Notes: generated by a model from the sequence alone, not told the origin. A DNA stretch of 64,000 nt from Rhodothermaceae bacterium (GCA_009841335.1 VXLY01000078.1:1-64000); one strand, 5' to 3'. Positions 29,574 through 39,642 are shown, counted from the stretch's first letter. Made by a program: numbers and translations.

Positions 29574-30953
29574 ATGAATGATGCATTGGACTACGCAAGG
29601 GCGAATCAAGAGCATTTTGTAGGGGAGTTGATCGATCTGCTTCGTATCCCTTCAATCAGCACTGATCCGGCTTATTCACAAAGTGTTGCGGATGCTGCTG
29701 GCTGGTTAACAGAGGCACTTCGGGATATCGGCGTAAAGGATGCTGCGGCTACTGAAACAGAAGGTCATCCGATTGTCACGGGTGAGGTGCATGTAGACGC
29801 TGCACTTCCGACGGCCCTGGTCTATGGCCACTACGATGTCCAACCGCCTGATCCGCTTGATCTATGGAACTCACCTCCCTTTGAGCCCATGATCAAGGAT
29901 GGTTTGCTCTATGCACGCGGAGCCTGTGATGACAAAGGTCAGCTGTTGATGCATCTGAAGGCGCTGGAATGCTGGATGCGTACCACGGGCAAGCCGCCTG
30001 TAAATCTCAAGTTCATTCTTGAGGGCGAAGAAGAATCTGGATCTGCAAGCCTTTCAGATTTCATTAGGGACCACAAGGATGCTCTGGCTGCGGACATAGT
30101 TGTGATTTCGGATTCCAGCTTGTTTGCACCCGGAATTCCCTCTATCACTTATGGTCTACGGGGCATGGCTTATGTGGAAATCACTTTAACAGGACCGGAC
30201 CGGGACCTTCACTCAGGTACATACGGAGGTGCCATTCACAACCCGATTAATGCACTGGCGGCTTTGATTGGTGAGATGCACGATGCGAATAACAGGATTA
30301 CGATTGACGGTTTTTACGATGATGTAAGATCACTTTCCGAAAGTGAGCGGAGTACCATGGCAGCATTGCCGTTCGATGCAGAGGCCTGGGCACGGGAAGT
30401 TGGTGTTGAGACTCCGCGTATGGAGGCAGGTTATTCAGTACTGGAGGCATCAACGGTACGTCCCACACTTGACTGTAACGGTATATGGGGTGGTTATACC
30501 GGGGATGGAGCGAAGACGGTATTACCATCGAAGGCCAGTGCCAAGATATCCATGCGACTGGTACCTGATCAGGACCCTGAAGAGATAGCCGGACTAATCG
30601 AGGCATGGCTGCGTAAGCGCGTACCTGACTCCATGCGGTTACAGTTCAGGAGCCTACACGGGGCACAGCCGGTGCTAGTAGACACCGGGAGTGCTGCAAT
30701 GACGGCGGCATCGAAGGCATTGAATGATGTTTACGGCCGCGACCCCTATTTCACGCGCATTGGGGGTAGTATACCGGTAGTAGCTGACTTCAAGCATCTA
30801 CTGGGATTGGACAGTGTGCTCATGGGTTTTGGATTGGATTCTGATGCGATTCATTCCCCGAACGAACATTTTGGGCTGGATCGGTTCGCGCAGGGTATTG
30901 AGGCGATCGTGCGATTCCATGCCCATTATGCCTCGTGTGCAGGATCCGCTTAG
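29574..30953 (+). CDS. M20 family dipeptidase
   Basis: 459 aa, VYGHYDVQPPDPLDLW, RGACDDKGQLLMHLKA, EGEEESGSASL. Confidence 0.95.
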   Translation: MNDALDYARANQEHFVGELIDLLRIPSISTDPAYSQSVADAAGWLTEALRDIGVKDAAATETEGHPIVTGEVHVDAALPTALVYGHYDVQPPDPLDLWNSPPFEPMIKDGLLYARGACDDKGQLLMHLKALECWMRTTGKPPVNLKFILEGEEESGSASLSDFIRDHKDALAADIVVISDSSLFAPGIPSITYGLRGMAYVEITLTGPDRDLHSGTYGGAIHNPINALAALIGEMHDANNRITIDGFYDDVRSLSESERSTMAALPFDAEAWAREVGVETPRMEAGYSVLEASTVRPTLDCNGIWGGYTGDGAKTVLPSKASAKISMRLVPDQDPEEIAGLIEAWLRKRVPDSMRLQFRSLHGAQPVLVDTGSAAMTAASKALNDVYGRDPYFTRIGGSIPVVADFKHLLGLDSVLMGFGLDSDAIHSPNEHFGLDRFAQGIEAIVRFHAHYASCAGSA

Positions 30954-30980
30954 GTTCAGTAACAGTAGAACGTTTTTGTT

Positions 30981-31065
30981 GCCCGGGTGGCGGAATTGGT
31001 AGACGCGACGGACTCAAAATCCGTTGGCCCCAAAGGCTGTGTGGGTTCGAGTCCCACCCCGGGTA
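30981..31065 (+). tRNA. tRNA-Leu(CAA)
   Basis: GCCCGGG acceptor, anticodon arm ACGGA-CTCAAAA-TCCGT, long variable arm, GGTTCGAGTCC T-arm, discriminator A. Confidence 0.95.
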
Positions 31066-31084
31066 CTGAACAGCATCTTAAAAT

Positions 31085-31114
31085 GCGCTAGTCCTCAGAG
31101 GGTTAGCGCTTTTT
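31085..31114 (+). terminator. Intrinsic terminator downstream of tRNA-Leu
   Basis: GCGCTA...TAGCGC stem followed by TTTTT. Confidence 0.75.
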
Positions 31115-31291
31115 GTTTTGATCATGTCACCACTGCACCTACAAAACATACATGTATAGCCGAGGCAAAGCGGCAGCGGCCCGCGCACTGAACGAAGCCT
31201 TGGTAGGTGGTTAGCCCGGCTTCGAGGCCGAGCCCGTTCGCGGGAGGCCCCGACGTCAAGGGTGGGGTACTTGTTCACGGTATTCACGATC

Positions 31292-32575
31292 TCAGAGGCT
31301 CTGCGGAGGTGTGTACGCGACACCGGCCCGCTCCCTGGTCTTCGCTGCGCGATAGCCGGAGGCGCGGAAAGCAGCGATTGGATTGAGCGCGCCACCGCTA
31401 TGCTGGCGGGCCTCGGCAACGAGGGCGCGCGCGTCCGTCTCGTAAGCCGCTTTGAGCACCTGTTCGGCCATCACCACATCGTTTGTATCCTGATAGTATG
31501 CCAGCGCCGCCCGGTCTACGAGGAGCGCCTTCGCGTAAGACTGCCGCAAGTTGTCCACCGTCATCAATAGCGCCTCGATCGGATCCTTCAGGTTGTGGCT
31601 CTGATCAATCATGTAGGCCGGGGCAGCGTCTAGCACGCCTGCCTCGGAAGCGTCGACCAGCTCGTTGAAGACCAAAAAGAGCTGATATGGCTTGATCGAG
31701 CCTGCTGTCAGGTCGTCGTCGCCATACTTTGAGTCATTAAAGTGAAAGCCGCCGAGCTTTCCCGCTGTCACGAGCCGTGCCACGACCAATTCAACGTTGG
31801 TGTTGGGCAGGTGATGGCCCAGGTCAACAAGGCAGGAGGCCCGGGACCCAAGCGCCTGCGCGAGCATGAGAGACGAGCCCCAATCTTGCACGACGGTAGC
31901 ATAAAAGGCTGGCTCGTATGGTTTGTGCTCGGTAAAGAGCTGCCAGCCCCGCGGCAGGGCGGTGTAGATCTCGCACAGGCCCTCTAGGGTGCGCTCGAAG
32001 CTTTTCCGGAGGTGCATCTGGCCGGGATAGTTGGCCCCGTCAGCCAGCCAGACCGTGAGCGCCTCGGAGCCGAGCTTCCGACCAACCTCAATAACGTGCA
32101 CATTGTGGGCGATGGCCTGCGCACAGACGGCCGGGTCGGTGTGGCAGAGCGAGCCGAACTTGTAGCTGAGCCCTTGGTGCGCTTGATCCTGGAAAGTGTT
32201 TGAATTTACTGCGTCAAAGCCTAGGCCCAGCGCGGTGGCATGGTCGCGTAGGGCGCCGGGGTCGTCGGGTTCGTCCCAAGGTAGGTGGAGCGAGACGCGG
32301 GGCGTGGCGCGCGTGAGTTGCCGGATCACGGCAATGTCGTCCATCTTCTCGAAGACGTCGCGCGGCTCGCCTGGTTCAGGGAAGCGCCCGAAGCGGGTCC
32401 CGCCGGTGCCCAGCGCCCAGGAGGGCACGGCCACTTCAAAGGCGGCCAGCTGTGCGACAACAGCATTGAGGTCAATTCCTCGCCGCTGGAGCTGTACCCC
32501 GAGATGTTCGAGGTCACACCGGTGTGACTCTATCGTTGCCGCGTTGCTCGTTTCGATCTGCTCTGGGTTCATCAT
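31292..32575 (-). CDS. L-rhamnose isomerase-like sugar isomerase (RhaI type)
   Basis: 427 aa, VSLHLPWDEPDD, ALTVWLADGANYPGQMHLRKSF, LVDLGHHLPNTNVELVVARL, GGFHFNDSKYGDDDL. Confidence 0.85.
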   Translation of the reverse strand: MMNPEQIETSNAATIESHRCDLEHLGVQLQRRGIDLNAVVAQLAAFEVAVPSWALGTGGTRFGRFPEPGEPRDVFEKMDDIAVIRQLTRATPRVSLHLPWDEPDDPGALRDHATALGLGFDAVNSNTFQDQAHQGLSYKFGSLCHTDPAVCAQAIAHNVHVIEVGRKLGSEALTVWLADGANYPGQMHLRKSFERTLEGLCEIYTALPRGWQLFTEHKPYEPAFYATVVQDWGSSLMLAQALGSRASCLVDLGHHLPNTNVELVVARLVTAGKLGGFHFNDSKYGDDDLTAGSIKPYQLFLVFNELVDASEAGVLDAAPAYMIDQSHNLKDPIEALLMTVDNLRQSYAKALLVDRAALAYYQDTNDVVMAEQVLKAAYETDARALVAEARQHSGGALNPIAAFRASGYRAAKTRERAGVAYTPPQSL

Positions 32576-32704
32576 TTACAAATTTCGAGTTTAAGATTGC
32601 CGTCCAAGAATCGCTGCGACTACGGCCCATCCGATCTACCTTCCGATTCGCAGTCCCCTGTCAAATCGAGATTGATGCAGGGGAGGATGGTCCTTTTCGC
32701 AAGA

Positions 32705-32881
32705 TCAAACTGGAGCATCACGGGGCATCCAGAAGGGCGCCGTGACGAACCAAAGCACCGCGCCGAGAGCCATCATCGTCGCATGGGTAGTCCATGTAAT
32801 GGTACCCGCGAAGACCAGAAAGGCCGGCACGACCGTCAGCCCGAGGCCGAGAAATGAAGCGAGTTTCAGGGCAGTTTTCAT
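32705..32881 (-). CDS. Small two-TM membrane protein (58 aa), translationally coupled to the permease; missing from the supplied ORF track
   Basis: Manual translation: MKTALKLASFLGLGLTVVPAFLVFAGTITWTTHATMMALGAVLWFVTAPFWMPRDAPV*; ATG overlaps the permease TGA as ATGA. Confidence 0.75.
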   Translation of the reverse strand: MKTALKLASFLGLGLTVVPAFLVFAGTITWTTHATMMALGAVLWFVTAPFWMPRDAPV

Positions 32882-34320
32882 ATGTTTTCTTCGGTAAGGA
32901 AGTCAGTATTCGGCAAGGCGGCCTGTGGAGCCGGATTGCGCTGCTGCTGTATCAGACTTAGCCCGACGTAGAGGCCCGTGGCAATGAACCAGCCGGGAAG
33001 GCCCAGGAAGAAAATCTCCACGTTCCAGACGAGGTTAAGCAGCAGACAGGCCCCCAGCGTGAGGAGCCAGGCCAGTGCCGCCGGGAGGCTGAAGAGAAGT
33101 TGCTTCCACTCCGCGTAGTCCTGCCGCAGGCCCAGCTTCGGCAACAGCCAGAAATCGGCGAATATTACCGCGCCCATCGGCATCAGCAGCAGGCCGTAAA
33201 GGGCCACGAAGTCCAATAATCGCATCATCAGCGCCGGGAAGAGTGCCGCCATTGTGGTGATCATTCCCACCGCGAGGGTCACCTTCCAGCGCTTCCAATT
33301 CGGCGTGATCGTCTGCATCGCCAGGCCCGCGCGGTAGATCGTTGGGTTAGCCGTCGTCCAGCCGGCGAGGAGTACGGCCACGAGGCCCGCGACGCCTGCG
33401 CCCAGGTAGGCAATCGGACCCGGTGCCACCTCGCTGGCGTTTTGCAGCGCGAGCGCCACCAGAATTCCCGAGGCAACCCAGGCGACGTAGTGGCCGAGGT
33501 ACATGCCGAAGGCACTCGCGAAGCCGTAGTGCCACTTCTTTGCGTAGCGCAGGATGGTCATATCGGCCATGCCGATGTGCATCGCCATGTTAGCAAACCA
33601 GGCGAAGAACATAACATGCCAGAACGTGAAGCGGACGCGCCCCGACAGTGGCTCGCCAGTCCAGATCTTCTCATTTGCTACCGTCCAGAAGTCGTCCATT
33701 GACGTGACGCCGAGTTGCGGGAGGACGGCCACGCCGCAGGCAACGAAGACTAGGAACATCCACGGGGCAGCGATCTTTGAGAAATAGGCGATCTTTTCGA
33801 AGCCTAGGATGGCTAGGATGGTCACAACTGACCCGACTAAGAGCACCGTCACAACCCAGCCGACGCTGTTGGGATAGAGGTCGTCGAGGCCGGGCATGGT
33901 CATGTCGAACGGGATACCCACCGCTGTGGCCGCGACCGAGATCATCGAACCGGCCAGGAAACAAAACATGGCGGCGTTGACGAGGTTGTAGACGAAGAGC
34001 AAATTCGGCCCAGCGATCTTGCGGAGCTTCCAGTAGAGGTTGAGCCGCGTGCGCGTGGCGATGGGTGCGCAAATGAAAGCCCACGACAGAACAGCCAGCA
34101 AGTTACCCACGAGTAGGCCCAGGAACAGGTCCCCGGCTGCTACTCCGTGAGCGACGAACAGCGGTCCGATGACGAACTCCGTGCCAGCCACATGTTCGCC
34201 TGCGTAGAGGCCGATAAAGTTGCCGGGTCCCTGGAGGGCATCCTTGGATACAGGCTCGCGGTCGAACTCATTGATCGCGTCGAGCCGTTCAGTGATTGAT
34301 ACGGGGGGCCTAGACGCCAT
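32878..34320 (-). CDS. NCS1-type cytosine/purine permease-family transporter
   Basis: 480 aa, about 12 TM, QGPGNFIGLYAGEHVAGTEFVIGPLFVAHGVAAGDLFLGLLVGNLLAVLSW. Confidence 0.8.
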   Translation of the reverse strand: MASRPPVSITERLDAINEFDREPVSKDALQGPGNFIGLYAGEHVAGTEFVIGPLFVAHGVAAGDLFLGLLVGNLLAVLSWAFICAPIATRTRLNLYWKLRKIAGPNLLFVYNLVNAAMFCFLAGSMISVAATAVGIPFDMTMPGLDDLYPNSVGWVVTVLLVGSVVTILAILGFEKIAYFSKIAAPWMFLVFVACGVAVLPQLGVTSMDDFWTVANEKIWTGEPLSGRVRFTFWHVMFFAWFANMAMHIGMADMTILRYAKKWHYGFASAFGMYLGHYVAWVASGILVALALQNASEVAPGPIAYLGAGVAGLVAVLLAGWTTANPTIYRAGLAMQTITPNWKRWKVTLAVGMITTMAALFPALMMRLLDFVALYGLLLMPMGAVIFADFWLLPKLGLRQDYAEWKQLLFSLPAALAWLLTLGACLLLNLVWNVEIFFLGLPGWFIATGLYVGLSLIQQQRNPAPQAALPNTDFLTEENI

Positions 34321-34627
34321 AGAGAGACTCGGGTTGGTGTAATTGGGATGTGGTGTGGCCAGGCTTCACTTGGGAACGAGGATGGACACCCGGCTTTGGA
34401 TATCAACATCAGAGAACACTCCATTTTGATTGTGCGCTTGGATTCCCAAGAGCTCCACGGTATGCACGAGGAAGGCCATCTTAAGCATACTGGGCATCAT
34501 GAAAATAGGCGAATCAATTCAAGTTGGTCGGTGCGGGTGCTACGACAGACCGGCGCAGAACGACCTGCGACTGCACTTGTGCAATGCGAGCCATCCCAAG
34601 CCTATCAACTGAAAACCTCCCGGCCAA

Positions 34628-35095
34628 TCATTCTGACTGCTCGTTAATCATCTCGACAAGCTTCCTAATAAGATCATTGGGCACGGGCAACGTAAGGTGA
34701 TACTGAACGATTCTCCACGTGTCCTCTTCAAGAATCAAAGTCCCTGTTCCACGGACATCTCCAAAATTTTCATTGTTGAGAATCTCGTCAAACCAGGCAG
34801 TCTGACCGTCCGGGGACACGTAAACGTAACGGGTTTTGGGCACGTAGGTCCAGCCACGTCCTGCGCTGAAATGGGGTCTGGCATAATCCTGGAATTCAGC
34901 CTTGGTCCATCGCTCGGTAATGTCTGTACCCAGAAAGATACTTTCTTCGGCAAGATGACCGAAGTATCGGTCGTAATCAGCTTCGGAAGCAGCAAGATGG
35001 AAATCGTCAAGCACCGACTCAATCTCGGATTGAGCCTGCACCGCTGAGTTTATGGCCAAACCGGATAGAATGAGAAAAATGAGGGATCGTGTCAT
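34628..35095 (-). CDS. NTF2-like/DUF4440 secreted protein
   Basis: 155 aa, signal peptide, FHLAASEADYDRYFGHLAEESIFLGTDITERWTKAEFQDYARPHF. Confidence 0.85.
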   Translation of the reverse strand: MTRSLIFLILSGLAINSAVQAQSEIESVLDDFHLAASEADYDRYFGHLAEESIFLGTDITERWTKAEFQDYARPHFSAGRGWTYVPKTRYVYVSPDGQTAWFDEILNNENFGDVRGTGTLILEEDTWRIVQYHLTLPVPNDLIRKLVEMINEQSE

Positions 35096-36567
35096 GGCAA
35101 TTGAGCTTTCATATTATCAGCGACCCGAAGTGCCTGGGCCGCAATGGTGAGTGCCGGGTTAATGGCCCCGGAGGATGGAAAAAAAGACGCGTCGACGACA
35201 CGAAGGTTATTGAGTTCATGCACACGGCAATAAGGATCAAGCACGCTGTCACCCGGGTCCGTGCCCATGCGTAAGGTGCCGCACTGATGTGAGTTGGTTT
35301 CAATCCCCATTTCCTGACTGAACAGGATCGGATATCCCGCACGGCGCAACATTCTGCGTGCCCTGCTCAACAGACGCCGGTGTGTGGTTAAATTGTTTGG
35401 TTTCCAGTGGATCCGTATCCGGCCGCTGGACGAAAGCGTAACGCGGTTGTCTCGATCGGGTAAGTCCTCGCTCATCACCCACCATTCAATGCTTCTGTTT
35501 GCCAGATAGCTCAACCATGACAAAGGCAACCACGGGCGCGCGGATTTCAACATGGATCCTTGCACTTTGCCTATCATTTGCAGGTTTCCCATGGGCCAGG
35601 GCCACGATGACTCTCCAAGGTACCAATCATTGATCGATAATGTTTTCTGGAAGGTGGTTCGATTCGTTTCCCATGGGCGTGCAGCAATCAGCGCAGTGTT
35701 GTTATGCGCCATGTAGTTGCGGCCAATCAACTCTGTTTTGTCCGGTATTCCTTCGGAGCGAAGCAACAATGCTGCGGAGTTAACGGCACCGCAACTGAGC
35801 ACATAGGTACCTGCTCTCACGGTTAGCTGTTCACCCTTGCGTTCCAATTCAAGCGAATCGACGGATCCGCCACGTACCACGATACGGCGCGCTATGGAAT
35901 TGGTCCATAGGGTTACGTTCGGTTGCTGGATAGCAGGTTGCACGCCGCATACTTCAGCATCATGCTTTGCATGGACTCTACATGGAAAACCATCACACGT
36001 ATGACAACGGAGGCATCGTCCGCCGAGATCAATCCCCAGGGGTAGGTGGAAGGGATGGAGTCCTTGTTTCTGCAAGGAGGTGGCTAGACTGGCGATCTGA
36101 GGTTCGTGCGGAACGGCCTTGTGAGGATAATCTGCAGTACGGGCGGGATCGGTAGGATCTTCTCCGGTATTCCCGCGCACGCCATACAATGTCTCGGCGC
36201 GGCAGTAATAGGGTTCCAGCTCGTCGTAGGTGATTGGCCAGCTAGGACTCACTCCGCCCTCGTGCTCAAGAGCCCCAAAATCTTCTTCACGGAATCGGGG
36301 CAGCGCGGCACCGTAAACCTTGGAGTTGCCTCCCACACAATAGTGAACTCCAGGCTTGAAAGAGTGACCATCCGCTGACTCCCAGGATTCATCCGGTTTG
36401 TAACGGTTATCGCCAAAAACAGCTTCAGGAATCCAGTTTTGGGCCTCCCGGGGTAAAAAATCTCCACGCTCAATCAGGAGGATGCGGGCACCGGTATTGC
36501 GCAGCCCCCAGGCTAGCGTGCCTCCGCCAATTCCAGTACCCACTATGACAATATCGGCAGTGGTCAT
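35092..36567 (-). CDS. GMC-family FAD-dependent oxidoreductase with a Cys-rich segment
   Basis: 491 aa, IVIVGTGIGGGTLAWGLR dinucleotide-binding motif, CLRCHTCDGFPCRVHAKHDAE, ASFFPSSGAINPALTIAAQALRVAD. Confidence 0.9.
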   Translation of the reverse strand: MTTADIVIVGTGIGGGTLAWGLRNTGARILLIERGDFLPREAQNWIPEAVFGDNRYKPDESWESADGHSFKPGVHYCVGGNSKVYGAALPRFREEDFGALEHEGGVSPSWPITYDELEPYYCRAETLYGVRGNTGEDPTDPARTADYPHKAVPHEPQIASLATSLQKQGLHPFHLPLGIDLGGRCLRCHTCDGFPCRVHAKHDAEVCGVQPAIQQPNVTLWTNSIARRIVVRGGSVDSLELERKGEQLTVRAGTYVLSCGAVNSAALLLRSEGIPDKTELIGRNYMAHNNTALIAARPWETNRTTFQKTLSINDWYLGESSWPWPMGNLQMIGKVQGSMLKSARPWLPLSWLSYLANRSIEWWVMSEDLPDRDNRVTLSSSGRIRIHWKPNNLTTHRRLLSRARRMLRRAGYPILFSQEMGIETNSHQCGTLRMGTDPGDSVLDPYCRVHELNNLRVVDASFFPSSGAINPALTIAAQALRVADNMKAQLP

Positions 36568-37379
36568 GCTTTAATCGCGCCGGCTACTAGTCCCCGTACA
36601 AAGAATTTACCCAGTCCAATGTAGACTAAAGCCGTGGGCAGGGCTGCGATGACCGCGCCCGCCATGACTACGTTCCAGTCCACCGAGAAGGATCCGGAAA
36701 GATTGTTGAGTGCAATGGTAACTGGTTGGGCTTTCGGGTTCGGAACCACCGTGATTCCAAAGAGGAAGTCGTTCCAGATATTGGTGAACTGAAAAATAAG
36801 TGTGACCGCGAAAGCGGGCAGGGATAATGGCAGCACAACGCGCCAGAAGGTCTCAATCATACCGGCCCCGTCCACGGTTGCCGCCTCAATGATAGAGCCC
36901 GGAATATTGACGTAAAAATTACGGAAGATGAGTGTAGTTACCGAGATACCGTATACCACGTGGGTTAGCACCAGTCCAGGAAGTGTGCCATAAACGTTGA
37001 TCCACTGCAGGAAGCGGACCAGAGGCAGCAGGATGGCCTGATAAGGGATAAATAAGCCAAACAGGAGCAGAGCAAATAAAACTTCAGAGCCCCGAAAACG
37101 CCATTTCGAAAAAACATAGCCGTTCAGTGCACCGATGATTGAGGACAGCAATGCTGCGGGAATTACCATCGCGAGACTGTTGCGCAGGTTTGGAGAAAGC
37201 ATCGCCCAGGCCTCTGTAAAGCCGCCCAGTGAGGCGCGGCCCGGTAATTGCCACATCGTGGCCAGGCTCACGCTGGATGCATCTTTGAACCCATTGATAA
37301 TCATCACATAAACAGGCAGCGCGTACAGAATGAGCGCGAACCCCAGAATGAACCACAGTATGCCGCGTTTAAGGCTCAT
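36564..37379 (-). CDS. Carbohydrate ABC transporter permease (MalG-like)
   Basis: 271 aa, six TM, EAATVDGAGMIETFWRVVLPLSLPA EAA loop. Confidence 0.93.
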   Translation of the reverse strand: MSLKRGILWFILGFALILYALPVYVMIINGFKDASSVSLATMWQLPGRASLGGFTEAWAMLSPNLRNSLAMVIPAALLSSIIGALNGYVFSKWRFRGSEVLFALLLFGLFIPYQAILLPLVRFLQWINVYGTLPGLVLTHVVYGISVTTLIFRNFYVNIPGSIIEAATVDGAGMIETFWRVVLPLSLPAFAVTLIFQFTNIWNDFLFGITVVPNPKAQPVTIALNNLSGSFSVDWNVVMAGAVIAALPTALVYIGLGKFFVRGLVAGAIKA

Positions 37380-38368
37380 GTCTCACGGCTCCTGAATGTG
37401 TGCACGAGGTAAGGCACAATGACCAGGCAAGATGCGACCAGCATGACGATGGAAGCTGCAGCTCCAAGGTTGTACCGGGCGGCCTTGAACATCATTTCGA
37501 ACACGAAAATCGCAGGGACATCCGTCGCAAATCCCGGTCCAACCCCTGACATGGCAAAAACCAGATCAAAGATTTTTAGCGAAACATGCAAAAGAATGAT
37601 CGCCGTCGAAATCGTGATCGGAGTAAGCATAGGAATGATCACAGATCGGTACATCCTGAATTCTCCCGCACCGTCGATACGTGCAGCGTCCCGCACCTGC
37701 TTGCTAATGCCCCCAAGCCCCCCCAAGTACATAGCCATCACAAATCCGGATAACTGCCAGGTTGCGGCAATGGCTATGGGGATGAGCGCCACCGGAATCC
37801 CCCACTCAATCTGGAACGTCGCCCCACCAGGCCAGGCATGGGCGAGAACCTGGTTGACAGAAAGAACCACTTCGGGATCAGTTGTCCAGCCTGGTGACAG
37901 CGGGCTCATTCCCGCCGACTCCAGTACCCGGTTGATCCCCAGAATGTCAAAGAAAAGGTTGATCCCGGTTTCTGGATTAAATATCCACCTCCAGACGACT
38001 CCCGTAACTATGAATGAGAGCGCATACGGGAACAGAAAGGCGCTTCGGAAGAAGCCTTTACCGGCGATCTGTCGGTCTAACAGGATTGCAAGCCCAAGTC
38101 CAGTGCCGACCGCTAGACCGATGAAAAGTACCGTGAACACGAGCGTATTCCTGAGATCTGCCTGGAAGCGTGGCATGGCCAGCATATCTGTGTAGGTTTC
38201 CCACAGCGGGTTACGCAGGGATAAATCAACAGCAAGTGTACGCCAATTGGTAAGCGAAAAAAAGAAGCTCGTCCCGATGAATCCGTAGACGAAGATGGCC
38301 GTCAATAGGAGGGAGGGCAAGAGAATGAGCAGCCCTTTATTACGGGCCAGCCAGTGCGGGTTGACCAT
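37376..38368 (-). CDS. Carbohydrate ABC transporter permease (MalF-like)
   Basis: 330 aa, DAARIDGAGEFRMYRSVIIPMLTP EAA-like loop. Confidence 0.93.
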   Translation of the reverse strand: MVNPHWLARNKGLLILLPSLLLTAIFVYGFIGTSFFFSLTNWRTLAVDLSLRNPLWETYTDMLAMPRFQADLRNTLVFTVLFIGLAVGTGLGLAILLDRQIAGKGFFRSAFLFPYALSFIVTGVVWRWIFNPETGINLFFDILGINRVLESAGMSPLSPGWTTDPEVVLSVNQVLAHAWPGGATFQIEWGIPVALIPIAIAATWQLSGFVMAMYLGGLGGISKQVRDAARIDGAGEFRMYRSVIIPMLTPITISTAIILLHVSLKIFDLVFAMSGVGPGFATDVPAIFVFEMMFKAARYNLGAAASIVMLVASCLVIVPYLVHTFRSRET

Positions 38369-38371
38369 CCT

Positions 38372-39631
38372 CTACTGACCAAAGCCTGCCGCACGTGCTT
38401 CACGGGCCAAAGTTTCGGCGAAGGCCTGAGGGTCGCGCTGCACAACAAAATTCGTCAGCGCATCATTAAGCGCCTGCTGAAAAGCTGGAGGTGCAGCTGA
38501 ACCGTGGATAACCGTAGGCACAGCCACGTCTTCGGCATACCTGTCCATTGACCACTGGAGGTAAGGGCCAAACCGGGACCGGTCGCAGTCAGTTCGCGCA
38601 CAGATGGAACCCTTAAGCAGATTGAAGTCTTCCTGAACCACACGGTCCCCCATGGTCCGCAGCAGGTCAGTAGCTTCGGTGGGATTAGGGGCGTTTTTGG
38701 CAAGCGTAAAACCGTCAGTGACCAACAAGAAAGTACCTTCACTTCCAGGATGGGCGACCCAGCCAAAGTCAACGTTTTCTTCAAGTCCGTTCTGGATTAA
38801 TTCACCATAGACCCAGTCCCCCATAGAGTAGAAGGCGCAATAGCCGTCTCCCAGTTTTTCAGCTGCCTGGTCCCATGAAAGGGCTGCATGGTCCGTATTC
38901 TGGTAGTCAAGCAACCGGCCATAGTTTTCTATGGCTGCCATCACGGCTGGGTCCGTGAAGCTGACGGTTCCATTCCAAAGCCCTAAATACCGTTCGGGGC
39001 CGATAGTGCCCACGAGTGTATTTTCGAACATGATCCCCGTGGCCCAGATACCGGTATCCCCCATGCACATGGCTGGAATATTAGCGCGTTGGAGTGATTC
39101 TGCGATACCTAGTAATTCTTCAAAGCTGAGCGAATCTTCAATAACAACTCCGTGTTCGGCGAGCAAGGGCTTGTTGTACCAAAGGGTATTACTGCGATGA
39201 AGGTTCAGGATGACTAGATAGGGTTCTCCGTCCCGGCTAACCATATCTATAAGAGCGGGGGAGAACAAATCGTACCAACCCTCGGCCTCGTAGAGATCCC
39301 TGAGCGAAGCGACATAGTCGGGGTTGACGTAATACTCCATCAATTCGGCGCCGTGGTGGGTTTGCCAGCTGTCGGGAGGATTGCCGCCCAGGAGTCTGGT
39401 TTGGAGTATTGGACGGGCAGCTGAGCCTCCGCCTCCAGCGACTGAAGCGTTGATTAGGTCAACCTCCGGGTAGGCTACCCTGTATGCGTCAAGTACTGTT
39501 TCCAGCGCGGTGGCTTCACTGCCGGAGGTCCACCACGTAAAGACCTCTATCTGTTTTTCTGCGCCAGTTTGGTTGCTAGTGCCTTGGCAGGCAGCCAGGA
39601 GAAGTATGGGCAGGAACTTGAGGATACGCAT
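38372..39631 (-). CDS. Extracellular carbohydrate-binding lipoprotein (ABC substrate-binding protein)
   Basis: MRILKFLPILLLAACQG lipobox, EVFTWWTSGSEATALETVLDAYRVAYPEV. Confidence 0.92.
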   Translation of the reverse strand: MRILKFLPILLLAACQGTSNQTGAEKQIEVFTWWTSGSEATALETVLDAYRVAYPEVDLINASVAGGGGSAARPILQTRLLGGNPPDSWQTHHGAELMEYYVNPDYVASLRDLYEAEGWYDLFSPALIDMVSRDGEPYLVILNLHRSNTLWYNKPLLAEHGVVIEDSLSFEELLGIAESLQRANIPAMCMGDTGIWATGIMFENTLVGTIGPERYLGLWNGTVSFTDPAVMAAIENYGRLLDYQNTDHAALSWDQAAEKLGDGYCAFYSMGDWVYGELIQNGLEENVDFGWVAHPGSEGTFLLVTDGFTLAKNAPNPTEATDLLRTMGDRVVQEDFNLLKGSICARTDCDRSRFGPYLQWSMDRYAEDVAVPTVIHGSAAPPAFQQALNDALTNFVVQRDPQAFAETLAREARAAGFGQ

Positions 39632-39642
39632 TGCGCAAAAAT

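Noticed and set aside
31066-34640. Integrative element at tRNA-Leu with att repeats
   Set aside because: No integrase gene and no repeat of the tRNA 3' end found at the far side; only the composition shift is supported.
37419-38195. 258-aa plus ORF
   Set aside because: Antisense shadow of the MalF-like permease.
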